A stretch of DNA of 64,000 nucleotides. It comes from Diploscapter coronatus. Taxonomy: Eukaryota > Nematoda > Chromadorea > Rhabditida > Rhabditidae. The translations under genes were made by a program, and so were the position numbers. The notes below the pieces were generated by a model, which did no database searches, had not been told where the DNA came from, and saw only the letters and a program-made list of their open reading frames with translations. The stretch covers positions 18,243,249 through 18,307,248 of the forward strand of contig OZ038423.1 in the NCBI GenBank assembly GCA_964036155.1. The letters run 5' to 3'. Of the stretch, positions 27,302 through 41,139 are shown piece after piece; the stretch's first letter is position 1, and the number at the start of each line of letters is the position of its first letter.

Positions 27302-28314
27302 TTATGCATTTGGTAGTTTAGTCAAGGTATCCACGTAATCTGCTGATATCAAATAATCGAGCACAAGACCTACGAAACTTCGCTGCTTTGCCTCGAGAGC
27401 ATTTGGCTCTTCAGGTTGGAAATACCTAGAATGCAAAAATACTAGTATTTTAATAAATTTGATATCTAACCATCCTAAATGTTGGCTACATTGTTTGCAT
27501 AAACAAATCGTCCACGACATCTCTTTGAACCATGAAGAATCAGCTGACGCCTGAATACGAAATATTCGATATATTATTCGACGCTTATTCAATTAAATAT
27601 TACTAAAGCGATTTAGTTTAAAGCAGGTATGTTCGCGGTGCGAAAAAAAATCGCACTGCGCCGCAGCTCTTCCAAAAATTGCGTACCGCGAACATCCCGG
27701 TTTAAAGTTGAAATTATTTTTTTCTAAGCTGTATTGCTAAAAATGAAAATATTTAGGGCTTCAAATTGAAGCGTATATTTAATCCTGAAAAATCGAAGTT
27801 GAATTGCGTTTAAAGAAAACTAAATAAAAATCTAAGCCAGTCTTAAAAATATATCGTAATAAAAATTTCGAATGATAATGATTTTAGTGTAAATAAATAA
27901 AATATTCATTACCAATTATAGTCAGTTATTAAACAAGAAAATGTCACTTACTTGTCCGTGAAATTTCAGATGAGCAGTTTTTGCACCGAGCACATGGAAC
28001 TTTTCACCTAAACTTATTATTATTATTGAAATAGTTATTATTTCAGACCTGCAGGATTTTTGAATACATTGATAGTTACATTTTTGCCAACTACAGGAAA
28101 TTCATAATCGTAGAGAGCGTTGATAGCCCCTGTCGTATTCATCAGCTCCGACTGTCGAGTTATAATTGCTCCGCATTTTCTGCACAGTAGTTCTCCGACA
28201 TGTCGAGATATTGTTGAAATAGGCAATACCCCTTAAAATTAAACCGAACTAACACTTTCTCATTTGAAACTTACATAATACGACTGAAGTTAGAAATATT
28301 CCATTATTGCGCAT
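27302..28314 (-). CDS. Secreted single-domain CULT protein (cereblon ligand-binding fold)
   Basis: Exons 28314-28275, 28231-28049, 28007-27952, 27550-27471 and 27425-27302 join in phase to 160 residues. Residues 1-20 (MRNNGIFLTSVVLWVLPIST) look like a signal peptide. The rest is one CULT domain, the zinc-bound beta fold that binds thalidomide-type ligands in cereblon. Zinc ligands are C30-x2-C33 and C111-x2-C114. The three cage tryptophans are W100, W106 and W120, with the same 6 and 14 spacing as human cereblon W380, W386 and W400. GWYF follows the last one, as GWKF does in cereblon, and NP at 72-73 matches the conserved NP of the pocket. There is no Lon-like domain or DDB1-binding region, so it is not a ubiquitin-ligase receptor. 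The acceptor before exon 2 is TTTTAAG rather than YAG. The natural ligand is unknown; by family, uracil or cyclic-imide-like ligands are plausible. Confidence 0.85.
27624..27699. repeat. 76-bp hAT-type mini-MITE with perfect 8-bp duplication
   Basis: CAGGTATGTTCGCGGT at the left and, reverse complemented, CGGGATGTTCGCGGT at the right form inverted ends. GTTTAAAG flanks both sides exactly (27616-27623 and 27700-27707). The interior (CGCACTGCGCCGCAGC) also folds. It lies in the intron between CULT exons 3 and 4 of the - strand gene. Confidence 0.8.
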
Positions 28315-29191
28315 CTAAAATGTTTTATAAGAAATAGTGGATATTGTCGTTGAACGAAAGTCAATATTCATGGCTTAATTGAACCATTACCTTTTCACCA
28401 AATTATTCATAAAACAATTTATTATTTTTTATTTTTTCCTGTGTTTAGCAGAAAATAATTTCACTGAAATATGAAGAACTAAACAAAAAATAAGTGCGAC
28501 TAGCGCAACAAAAATAGTTGAATGAGGATAATAACATCCAAGAGAATTCAGACAAAATTCCAAAGACTAAAAATTTTGGATGAGGATTGGAGTTTGGAAG
28601 GAAATTTTTTGATAGGATCACACTATCATTATTGTGAAAAATTTTGCTCAGCAATAATTTAGAGCGACATAAATAGGTAAAAAATCATCTCTTCCTCACG
28701 ATATTGTTATGCAAAAGTGTTCAAAGTATGAAGCCTTGATAGAATTGGATGTGCTACTACATATTGACAAATATTATGAATTTTATCAGATAAAGGTTGA
28801 ATAAAATCAGAGATTCAGAGATGGGTAAAATATACATTTCGTTTGCCAATTTGTAGTGAAAATAATTACGATCTGACGACGACGACAAAGCTCGCTGTAA
28901 ATTTTCAAGGGGAAATTTGATCGCCTCTGATCCCGTTTGATAGAATTTGAACTATGCAAATTTGAAGGAATAAGAATCAAAAGACATGTTTGTAGGAAGA
29001 AAACCAGGATAGATCAAAGAATCGGTATTTGAAAGGTGGCTACAATAAAATTCAAGATAATTTGGACGATGAAAATGTTGATAAGCAAATGAGAAAATTA
29101 TGCAGTGAATCAAGTGATGAAGGAGACAATTGCGAGAGGAGAAATGCTAGCAAGAATAAATTTATCGAGAAAAAGGATAAAGATAATAAAT
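28315..29191. other. Intergenic stretch between CULT and AT-hook genes
   Basis: This 0.9 kb holds the promoter side of the CULT gene and the 3' flank of the AT-hook gene. I see no further exon. The word ATTGTCGTTGAACGA at 28342 is shared with the hairpin at 22832. Confidence 0.5.
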
Positions 29192-31178
29192 TTAAAGGCG
29201 ACGACGCTTCTTGTCGTCTGGATCCTCCCTGATATATCGATTATCACTCTAAAAATGAAGAAAATGAATAAAGTCGCACGAAAATATCCTTACATCTTGA
29301 AGGTAAACAGAAAATGCCCGCACTTGCTCGAAGTAAGCACCGATCGACTCGTCAGGGACCAAATCCAGCATACGCTTCAGGTCTCGATATGCATCCTTCT
29401 ACAACTTCCATTACTTTGATAAAGTATTCTAAGAAAAAAACGGAATTCCTGTTCCAACCATTTTCATCGAGATCCATTTGTATTTTCATTCAATTCTGGA
29501 TTTAGAAAATCTGGGAATGATTTTTCATGGTTATATCTTCATTTATTCGCTATTCAAAATTCCAGAATTTCAACCACTACTTTCATTCAAAAAATTAAAG
29601 ACGTTTTTCCCTTCAAAGTCGATGTCAATCAAGTAATACGTATTCCTTTACAAAGTTAGTGAAATTCCCCAAAATGAGAAAAAGTTCTCAGCCGTGGCTC
29701 ATTATTATTTTTCAAACATTTTCGAATTGATCGAGTCTTGCTCGATTTTATATTCCGAAATTCTGGGGAAACTTTCAATTTCGTCTTCTTTTCAGAACGC
29801 TACAAATTAATTTATCCCTAATACATTCAGCAGCAAGATTCATATATAAAATCAAGTCTGCAATCTGTAAAAAATAAAATACCCTGTGTTTGATGTTGGA
29901 CAACTTGACGTTGCCAGGCAGAGACAGAGGAATCGGACAGCTGAATCGTTTGCGAGGCAGCTCGAAAGTGTCCGAGTACATGGTGGAGGGCTTCGATCGC
30001 TTCGTCGATCCATTCTTCCTCTCCGACTTCTCGGGCTTGTCGGATTTTTCTTTCTCAGTCCTGCAACTTCTGCTCATTTCATATTCCCTGTCAATTGCTT
30101 CTTTACTTGACAGCAATTTCCCTCTCCTTCTTGACCGATTCGTTCGACTTCTCCTTCGTCGTGCCCCTCGGTCGGCCTCGGCCTTTTTCCAGTGGTTCAC
30201 TAACAATTTGAACGATTATTTTCAGGTAAGAAACAGTGAAAATTGCGATAAAATCTACTGAGAAACAAATAAGCACAAGTTTGCATCTTCTAGAATTTTT
30301 TCGCGAAAATAGTACCGATTAGGGCCGTATTTCCTAGGCCTGCCCCTCCTGTTGAGCAGCATCTCCTCGCTCTGCTCGTTTGCCTCTCCATTCTCAGTTT
30401 TTGCCTCCTTCGCTCTGCCCGTCTCTTCCGATTCAGATTTCTCCATTTTCACGGATTTATTCGGTTTTTCCGTTTCTATGAGCACTTTCACAGACAGCGG
30501 ACTGAAATCTCCGATCATCGTTCGGGTAATGAGGTGGAAAGGTCGTATAATTGCATAAAATTAACTGTTGAATGGGGTCGTTTATCCACGCAATGTTATA
30601 ATTTTTTTCTTTCAAGATAAAATTTTAGGAGAAGCAAAAATGCTAAGGTTTGAAATCGCGTTGGAGACATTCCTGGTGAATAAATATAAATTGTTTCGAG
30701 GTTTGAAAATTTATGAGAATATATTATTTGGATAGTCTTTAGCCTCGACTATCCACTCGTACCTATTATCGGGACTTTTCTTGCTGGACCGACTCCGTTT
30801 GCTGCCCGTGGATTTGACCGATTCGTCACTCATCCGCTTTTGCTTCGGCGATTTTTCGGACTTGTCCGCATTTTCATTCGTATATCTGACTGGCGCTATC
30901 GATTTCCGTTTAGATGATCGATTTTTCCCTTCGACCGCGTCAAGTTTGGTGACCACTCCATTCAGGACAGGTTCGGCTTTCGCCTTTCTCTGCAATATTT
31001 TTGGCTGCCTTATATCACCCTTGTCAGACAAATTCCGAACCTGGTATCTCGTACGTTCCATCTCCTTCATGTCGTGAATGATTCGTGCGATTTGCACCTT
31101 TATAGTATCATCCCCTGATTTATCACGCCGCTCAGATTTCGACCTCTTCGGCTTGTTTTGCACCGGGCTCAAAACCAT
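29192..31178 (-). CDS. AT-hook nuclear protein, family not recognised
   Basis: Six exons (31178-30763, 30501-30316, 30199-30107, 30060-29883, 29398-29294, 29248-29192) join in phase to 344 residues ending TAA. The product is very basic and Ser/Lys-rich. Two AT-hooks are clear: RRGRPRKYGPN near residue 195 and KGRGRPRGTT near residue 206, on either side of an exon junction. A more ordered C-terminal part (FELPRKRFSCPIPLSLPGN, then DLKRMLDLVPDESIGAYFEQ) is followed by a terminal nuclear-localisation-like KKRRRL. A TTTCAG acceptor at 31212-31217 lies 33 bases before the ATG. AT-hooks bind the minor groove of AT-rich DNA, so a chromatin role is likely. I do not recognise the C-terminal block. The open frames on the + strand across the same DNA are shadows. 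Confidence 0.75.
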
Positions 31179-32072
31179 TTAATTCCACTGCATACAGTCG
31201 ACTATTCCTGTCTGAAATTATTACCTAGCATCATCGAATAGACTGCTACTGATTTCAAGCAGCGAAAAAATTATTGACGCGAAAATAAATGAATAAAAAA
31301 TGGAAGTAATTATAGGCCAAAACGAGAGGCGCGAAAAAATCGATTTTCCACTTTATTGTTTGACGAGGAAAAAATTCTCTAGATTGGATATGTCGGGTCG
31401 AATTTTTTGCATAAGAAAAATAAATAAAACTATAAAAAATGCACGAAATAAAATTCGAAGAAGTGTTAAAATGACAAAAGCGCGAGCTAAAAGGGCATAT
31501 GCGATTGAAGGGGGAAAGAGGGAGGGGAGGAAAGGGAAGCGGGAGAGTGGATGGCTGAGGGAAAGGAGGGAAGAAAGGAGAAGGAAGAAGGGAATGGAGA
31601 TATGACTGGGGCTGCGGGTGCGAGTGCGAGTGCGATTCGGCTATGGTCTGTGTCACTGCATGCAACTAGAGGGACACCAGCCCACACTCACCGTACTCAA
31701 ATAACCCACATCTACACACACATTTAGGACTTACGGTTCAGGCAAACTTAGACGCGAATCTTCATTTATCTAGCAATTTATTACCAGAAGTAACCCTAAA
31801 TAGATTTTTGAAAATACTAATCGAGAATATTCATAAAAATTGTGAAAATCATAACTTTTGCTCTCGAAACTTAAGAAAAGATCAATTGCGCATGATATGG
31901 TTGTGCGTGTCAGCGCTTGTCATCTACCTTGAATGGGTGATAAGAATATGTACAAATTAATTCAACTCTGAAATTACACAACAATAATTGCGCAATTTAC
32001 ACTTTATGTGCGTACCAATATGTGGATGATAATAAGTAGATAGTTACAATAAGTGGATGAAGTCTATTATTA
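31179..32072. other. Intergenic stretch, AT-hook promoter and KCTD 3' flank
   Basis: The first 33 bases are the predicted leader of the AT-hook gene. A G+A-rich tract at about 31500-31640 gives long low-complexity frames on both strands that I do not accept as genes. Confidence 0.45.
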
Positions 32073-34278
32073 TCATTTTTTGAATGGCTGCTGGTATAAA
32101 ATGTGAGCGATTTGTGCAGTGTTGTTTCTGAGTGCAATCAATCCATTTTCCCTGTCTTCTCTTTGCCGGGTCAAGTCGTTGATTTCCATTTGAAGCATTT
32201 CTTTGTAACGCTCGATTCCAAAGAAATCAGCTTCTCGCTAAAGTGAATAAATGTTTATCTGTAAAAATTACAATATACTTTCTTTCAATGCATATTGCTT
32301 GCACAATCAGGAGCGTTTTGATATTTTCGAAATCAGAAATCCAAATTGAATTTCACTCCGACTCAAAATCGGAGTCGAAAATTATCTCTACTAGTTCACT
32401 ATTTAGGAGTTCAAAAATGTCCAAGATCTGAATCGGAAGCTCATAATATAAATTTTTTTAAATCCGAATTTTTGGAACGAACCAAAACTTTTTTCAACTC
32501 AATGACATGACAACTGTCTAAAGAAAACCTCGATGGAGAAATTATCTTAAGTCAGACTTACGTTAGGAAGCACTTTCTCGCAAGGAGGAAACAACTTATA
32601 GGGGCTAGGCCGCATGAACATATTCATAGTTACTATACTAGGTTGGTTCATAAGTTCTGCCCGATGACTTTTCTCAATTATTTCGAAAACAAGTAATATT
32701 AAAATGGGGATAACTCTATAGTTATTGAGGATCATTTATTCTATTAGTCTATGAAACTTATTATCATCTTCCTTTTATTTCTAGTGAGCAGCTAGAGAAA
32801 GTGTAAAAACTCCCTATTTTAGAAGAGCAAATTTAACGAATTTTCGATAGAAATAAATCTAAAACATAATTTAGCGTCTAAAATCTTGATTTCGATTTTT
32901 TATATTATGTAGGTCTCCTACTTATTATGCCTAGGGTACTTCAATTGCTAGCCTTCATTTTGGTAGAGAAATTTTATCTGGAAAATCGTTATGTCGAAAG
33001 ATGAATTTCTAAATTAAATGGATGGTAATTCCATTTGTAAGAGGGTAGAGTATTCAGTAAGGTACGCATTCAACAGCGATAGTCCGTGAGTATGTATGGG
33101 TGAAATGTTTTTGAATTAAGTTCTGTCTAAACCAAGTTATGAAATTTTTTACGAAGGATATTTTTGTCGGACAAAACTCTCGAATCAATCTAGGTACCAG
33201 GTCACAAAGATGAATTTCTTTGATTTTATGCGAGAGTCGGAGATAGAAATTCGTTGAAAAATTGACATGAGTAATTGCAAGGCGTTTCTGGCGACCGCAT
33301 TCCCTAGGTCTTTCCAATTTCAACATGGCTAATTCGCCTCATACTCAATGCAGTCAGCTATTTATTCGTATTCGTGCAACTGTTATTCAATTTGGCGTTG
33401 GCTATATGAAGATTTTAGTCGATTTTAGTATCGTATGCATTTCCATAATTAACACTTACTACTAATTGCCTCAGGAGTGAGATATCTTCCGGGAGAACCG
33501 TATTCTGGCCATCTCTCATATATTGCAGAACATATCGGAATAGCTCTCCATCTCTGTTGATGAATATAGTGCCCTGATCTTCCTAGATCTAATCAATCAT
33601 TCACTCATTCACATCTCAATCCTCACAATGCATCTGTTCCGATAGAGAATGAATTTGCCAGAGGCGGGATGAAGCTTCAGGAAATTTTCAAAGTAAGACG
33701 ATTTGACTTGTCCTATTGTCTCTACCAAGGTTACATAACTGAAATTCAAACGAGGTAGTTAAGATTAAGTGAAGTTCAGGTTTATAGCGAAATGTCGCTG
33801 TTTAAAACAATTTTTGGAAACTTTCCATTTTGTTTCGAGGAAAAAGAGTTCAAAGCTCGATTTCATTGAGACCTTGATGAAGATCATATGCGTGCTTAAG
33901 AATTAGGTTCAATTTTTTTAACTTGAACCAATAAATTTTCTAACATTTTAACTGAATTTTTAGGCCTAAAAATGATTTGATGTGTTGAAATAGTTATGAT
34001 TGAATTTTCAGAATAAAGGTTCTAAATGTTGAGCATAAAAACAACTTACTATTTGCCTCCAACATTCAAATGAATCGGACGTATGCCTGAGCAGGAAATT
34101 GCGTTGCTGCGAGGAGAAGCCTGTGATATGAAAGACGATTATTTGCAAGGAAAGATGAATGATTTCTGACCAGCCCATTGGATTGCAGACCTAATCCCAT
34201 CTGCTGCTGCTGCTGCTGCTGCTCATAGGGGATCATCGTGTTGAATCGAGTGTCTCTTCGAGGTTGAGGAGAATCCAT
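32073..34278 (-). CDS. KCTD-type BTB/T1-domain protein
   Basis: Five exons (34278-34171, 34120-34050, 33738-33627, 33582-33460, 32237-32073) join in phase to 192 residues. After a Gln-rich N-terminus, the T1-like BTB domain starts at IHLNVGGKYYVTLVETIGQ near residue 51. It continues through SYFENFLKLHP, IFINRDGELFRYVLQYMRDG, LPEDISLLRQL and READFFGI. These are the hallmark positions of KCTD/potassium-channel tetramerisation T1 domains. KCTD proteins oligomerise and commonly act as cullin-3 adaptors or G-beta-gamma regulators. The short C-terminus after the BTB is helical and charged, with no ion-channel segment, so this is a KCTD and not a Kv channel. The 1.2-kb last intron contains a mariner-like end at 32637. 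Confidence 0.88.
32637..32665 (+). mobile_element. Solo mariner-like terminus in KCTD intron
   Basis: TAGGTTGGTTCATAAGTTCT matches the TTAGGTTGGTGCATAATT start of the full mariner at 46839 except for a few bases. No partner end was found, so this is a truncated relic. AAGGTTGGTTCAACTTTAG at 27132 may be another one. Confidence 0.5.
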
Positions 34279-35770
34279 TCAGATATAGTCGATAAGTCGA
34301 ATGAATGAATGTGGAAGTGGAAATGTCTGAGAATCAATCAGATAAGCACTGATTCGATTTCAGTCTGCAAACAATTTATTCCCCTTGCTGCTCTCACTCT
34401 CTCTCTGCTCTGATATTCTATATTTCATCTTTTCCCAGCTCTTTTATTGCTTTTTGCCTTTTCTGCTTGCCAGTGAGCGCAATATGCAGTGGCAATTTGA
34501 AGTGATAAGCCTGCCTAAGTAGTCGCAAAATGTTTCGTTACCTTTCCTTGTTGGCCACTAGAAACTCCCTGGTAGTTTTATATAATTTTAACTCCGTTTA
34601 ATTAAAAAATATATCAGTCTCTATTATAAAAAAATTACTTCACCGTCAAGGCTGTAAGGTTATCGATTTGAAAAGGTTATGATCTGACTTTTATTTGAAT
34701 TTTCGGGATATTTTCAGATCGTGTTCATAAACAAATTTGTATCTTTCCAATGATATTGTACAACATGAGACAGAATTTTCTTAGTGTTTTAAAAATGTAG
34801 GAGTAATAATAAAGCCCAATTTAGTATAAGACGCTGTCCCTATAATTATCAAAACTGTCCGGACCAAAAATTTCCGAAAGACTTCTGATCGGATTTTTTA
34901 TGTTAGTTATATTCGACCTGAAAATAATGATTTCGAACTTCTTTTTCCGAATTTTTCAAGTCCGGGTTCCGGGGGTCAAATTTCAAAAGTCATCCTACAT
35001 CCCCGAAGTCTATCAGAAGCACCAGCTCGACGAGCTGAGTCGAATGGTGCACACTGAATTATGATTTTGATGGGGGAAAATTCGTCGACCAGCGACTAGT
35101 GCTGCGAAGCGAGGGAGAAGCGCTTCTCAAAGAGAGCTTGACGAAAAAGTTTGGCAATTGAACATGTTTTCTGATGCGAAGGCGAGATAGCATTAGGAAG
35201 AGAAAGTTTTTTTTCCATTTTTTCGCAATCGGTACTATAATTTTTGATATCAGCCACATAATGGAGTGCAGTTTTCATCATTTAAATTTTATGAGGTACT
35301 AGTTTCGATTTCAGTTTATCTTGTGAAAGCAAAATTTAGATGATGCAAAATTGGCCAAAATTTAAAGTGATCAATTTTTTGTTAACTTTATTCATCTTCT
35401 AAATGAATTTCGAATACAACAATGATTAATATCCCGAGCGAGTAAATGAAAATATGGCAAAGATTCATTGGAATTGGACCCTAAATGGAACATCGTCATG
35501 AAATAATCAAACCTGTACTAAAAACTGGGTTGAAGAGAAGAAAATTACTCGAATGGATTATGTCTTAGGAGCAAAATATCTAGTCTAAACGATAACAAGG
35601 AAAATCTAATGAGCATATGAAATTAAAGCAGCATAAAATGTTAGCAAACTAATAAGCTACTGTAAATGAAAATACTGCAAGTCTCCGACAATTAAAAATC
35701 CTTATGGGATATGGATCTAATGAAGAATTTAGAATTTCTCAGAAAAAGCGCTATAACAAACGAGTTTAGG
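34279..35770. other. Intergenic stretch between KCTD and GMP reductase genes
   Basis: About 1.5 kb. It holds the KCTD upstream region, a gene-like remnant at 34996-35161 listed separately, and the GMP reductase 3' flank. Nothing else is supported. Confidence 0.5.
34996..35161 (+). pseudogene. Frameshifted gene-like remnant
   Basis: Two adjacent stretches have codon-like composition. The first reads YIPEVYQKHQLDELSRMVHT and stops. The second, one base out of frame, reads NYDFDGGKFVDQRLVLRSEG, then EALLKESLTKKFG and a stop. There is no splice donor between them, so a single frameshift in a retro- or duplicated gene fragment is the simplest reading. The order of residues weakly recalls the middle of UFL1 (the UFM1 ligase), but I would not rely on that. 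Confidence 0.35.
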
Positions 35771-38061
<2,291 letters not shown>

Positions 38062-39442
38062 TTTTCCTGAAAGAGCAAACTTTAGAAGGAAAGCTTATGA
38101 AAAAATTGACATCAAATGAAACTTGGGTTGATTCGAAAAACAATTCAGCTGGATAGAAAGGATAGATGGACAGATAAGCGAGAGAGCATTCTTGAATGTT
38201 GAATGCACGAAAGGTTGTATGATTCGCTCGAACGATATTTATACGAGATGGGGAACAAGTTGTATCAGAGCCAGTTGGTGATGTTTTGCCATGGGAAAGG
38301 AGCAGATAAGATATGCGAGATGGAGGAATGGACAAGTGAGAAGAATCGAAGGCAATAAAAACCGACGAGATATAAAACACTTGAGAAATTTGAATGCAGC
38401 GCAACGAGTGGTTTTTCCGAGGCATATCTTTCTCAAAAAGTTCGAAAATTTCGTTAAAAATGTGGTCGGAAACTTGATCATAATCCTGCTATTTTATACT
38501 CTGAAGGAGAATTTGATTTCGAAATGGGTGTTTATCGAAATCCAGAAATTTTTATCCACAAAAATTTTCGAAATGCCATTTTTAGGAAAAACGCGACGTT
38601 CGAAATTAAAAAAAAATATTCGGACGACGATTGGAAATCTTGAGAATACAATGGCATTAGCTGAATGCGTAGATCATTACGGATAAAAATTCGATAAGTG
38701 ATGAAGTTGGTCAGAAATTCGAGAAAATGTCGAAATTTTGGCGGATTTATCGCGGTCGAACCACCAGCAACTTGCTCGTTTTTCAAACCATTCGCCCGCT
38801 CGCTCTTCCTTTCTTTTCGCCCCGCCCCTTTCTTGCATTTCTGCAAAAAGACGACGCATTATTAACCGGTTCTTATTTAACGATTTTAGGCCAGCATTTC
38901 TGCATTGATCCATGAAAATCTGTGATTTCCGAGCTTTTCCTTCATCCTTTTTTGCTTCTTAATATCCTAAAATTATCCTTTACCCATACATTATACGTCT
39001 GTATCATGGAATACTAAAACTTGAATGATTTAATCGAGTTTTTTTTATTTATTATTTTCTCCGTCGAGAAACTAAAATTTAGATAATTTTCGACAATCAT
39101 CTTTCCTCAAACTTTCTGATAATTAGAGGTAATTATCAGAATATCTGGCAAGATAATTATCTTTCCTACTCGATCAATTTTAATTTTACAGACAATTTGT
39201 CAGTTGAATTTCTACCAATTTCTGTTCCTCCCTGGCTTTTTCTTGTAGAAATCTTTTACGATAATTAGACTAATTACCTCTTCTAGGTGATTACTGTGAA
39301 CCGTTATTCTAGTCATCTCGTCCATCATTTATCTTATCTCATCTCATAAACTTCATAAATTATTTTTGCATCGAAACCATTATTTCGTCGAAGGTTTTCA
39401 TCATTTCGTTCATTCTCATTGCTCGTTTTCAGCTCGATCAAA
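38062..39442. other. Divergent promoter region of GMP reductase and RPL13A
   Basis: Both flanking genes point outward, so this 1.4 kb should hold both promoters. The 131-residue open frame at 38291-38686 has no motif, no coherent splice sites and ordinary noncoding composition; I do not call it a gene. RPL13A has a TTTCAG acceptor at 39427-39432, ten bases before its ATG. Confidence 0.5.
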
Positions 39443-40521
39443 ATGGGTCTGTTCAACAAGGCAGTCGTGATCGACGGAAAAGACCATCTGCTGGGCCGTC
39501 TCGCCTCGGTCGTGGCCAAGCAGCTCCTTCAGGGAGAGAAGGTCGTCGTCCTTCGGTACGCGAGAAATTGACTTATTCGACGTTTTCCTGGACATAGATA
39601 GATATTCATGCTTGCCATTTTCAGCTGCGAAGAGATCGCGATCTCGGGCAATTTCCACCGCTCCAAGCTAAAGTACATGTCGTTCCTGAGAAAGCGCCTC
39701 AACATCAACCCAAGCCGCGGCCCGTTCCACTTCCGCGCTCCTTCCAAGATCTTCTGGAGAACTGTCAGAGGTATGAATGGGTTCTTTTGGAGATAGGATA
39801 GCGACTTTCTCGACAGTTTCTCATGATTTGAATTGGTTTGAATACTGGTGTAGTAACTTGAAGTATTAATGCGATCATTTCATTTCTTTGTTAATGAATT
39901 GTCTCCTCTTCAGGAATGATGCCTCACAAGACCCCGCACGGCAATGCAGCCCTGAAGAACCTGCGCGTCCATGAGGGCTGCCCCCCGCCCTATGACAAGG
40001 AGACCAAGTTCAATCTGCCCAGTGCCAACAAACACCTCAGGCTGCTGCCTCGTCGCAAGTCCTGCACTGGTGAGTTTTCAGCATCCAGAATACTGGAATT
40101 AGAAGAACGTATTCTAAATTCAGCTGAGATGGCTTCATATAAATTTTCAAATTCACTCTGAATTTTATAATCGATATCTTGTCTTCAGTTGGTCGCCTTT
40201 CGCACGAGGTCGGATGGCAGTACAAGGATGTGGTCAACAAGCTGGAAGCCAAGAGAAAGGTCAAGGGCGCCAAGTACCACGAGCAGAAGAAGACTCTCCT
40301 CAAACTCAAGGAGCAGGTTTGTAGTTTTTCAGTTTTACTTGCTCGTGAAACTTCACCATCCCCTGACTCGAAAAAATTGCATCTTTAAAATAAAAAAAAC
40401 TTCAAATGCGAACAGATAGCATATGATACATTATTCATAAATATTTCTTCAGGCCAAGAAGAACGCAGAGAAGAAGGTGGCTGCCTACCAGAAAGTCATC
40501 GAGGGCTACGGCTACAATTGA
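39443..40521 (+). CDS. RPL13A: 60S ribosomal protein L13a (uL13)
   Basis: uL13 is a structural protein of the large cytosolic ribosomal subunit. Exons 39443-39555, 39625-39770, 39914-40069, 40189-40316 and 40453-40521 join in phase to 203 residues, exactly the human length. Diagnostic runs are [58 protein letters not shown] and [16 protein letters not shown]. The C-terminus is Lys-rich. Codon choice is more GC-ending than in neighbouring genes, as expected for a highly expressed gene. It is the first member of the + strand cluster that continues to 46668. Confidence 0.97.
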
Positions 40522-40597
40522 TTCATTTGTTTGTGTTTCGGCAAGAATAACTCATTTTTGATTTTTGTTGATTCTTTTTGGCTCCTTCGCCAGGACG

Positions 40598-40603
40598 AAT
40601 AAA
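40598..40603 (+). terminator. Poly(A) signal of RPL13A
   Basis: AATAAA, 77 bases after the RPL13A stop and 115 bases before the next predicted start, fits the 3' end formation that precedes downstream trans-splicing in a nematode operon. Confidence 0.65.
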
Positions 40604-40717
40604 TTGTTTTTGTTTAAATATTTCTATGAGCTCATTAGAAGATGGTATATCTATTCCATTTGAAAATACGGAATGAATGAAAGTTGTAATTTGTAAATTT
40701 GCAATTTGCTTGTTTAG

Positions 40718-41139
40718 ATGTTCGATAAATTGCTTCAGACGGAGGGGAGGACAGGCGAGGGACTGCAAGTGGTGCAGACGCGAGGGAATGCATCCGATCT
40801 GCCCATGCAACTGCATCACATCGCCAGGGCAATCAGCACGAAACGAAAAACGACCATCGTCACTGCCAGATACACGGAGTTCAATTACAAGTAAGACATT
40901 TTGAGATGATTTTGAACGAGGGTCCGTAGCGTTATTCACCAAGGATTTTAGTGAATAACGCTCGTCCTCCCTTTTACAAAAAGCCGCCCGAATACTTGGC
41001 TCTGTTGTCCCGTAGATTGATGTTGCCTAGCCACTCTTCGTCCATGATCAGCGAACGCGACACATCAGGGCTAGGGAAGAATAAGAGGAAGCAGAGTGCC
41101 GAGTTGAAGAATCACATAGTTAAGGCTCGCTGGTCATAG
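40718..41139 (+). CDS. Short basic protein of unknown family, downstream of RPL13A
   Basis: The first exon begins with ATG directly after TTGTTTAG, a trans-splice-like acceptor 196 bases past the RPL13A stop. Exon 1 (40718-40890) reads MFDKLLQTEGRTGEGLQVVQ, then LHHIARAISTKRKTTIV and TEFNYK. Exon 2 gives NNARPPFYKKPPEYLALLSR and ends KARWS with TAG. The two join in phase only if the intron ends CACCAAG at 40943, giving 122 residues. The nearby TTTTAG at 40946-40951 would put a stop straight after the junction. Alternatively exon 1 alone could end at the in-frame TAA at 40892. I recognise no family. Confidence 0.55.

Noticed and set aside
29029..29232. Lys/Asp-rich + strand frame after a TTTGTAG acceptor
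   Set aside because: The - strand here carries two well-phased exons of the AT-hook gene, including its stop, so the + frame is a shadow.
30711..31077. Long + strand frame opposite the AT-hook exon 1
   Set aside because: It is the antisense of a Lys/Ser/Arg-rich exon; no splice sites or motifs on the + strand.
32557..32650. Exon-like - strand segment ending in a perfect GTAAGT donor inside the KCTD intron
   Set aside because: It would interrupt the T1 domain between LLRQLV and READFFGI, and the flanking exons join in phase without it.
38291..38686. 131-residue + strand frame between GMP reductase and RPL13A
   Set aside because: Ordinary noncoding composition, no motif, no acceptor before it, and it occupies the shared promoter region.
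40523..40942. 139-residue - strand frame after RPL13A
   Set aside because: It is antisense to an exon that has its own acceptor, ATG and donor on the + strand.
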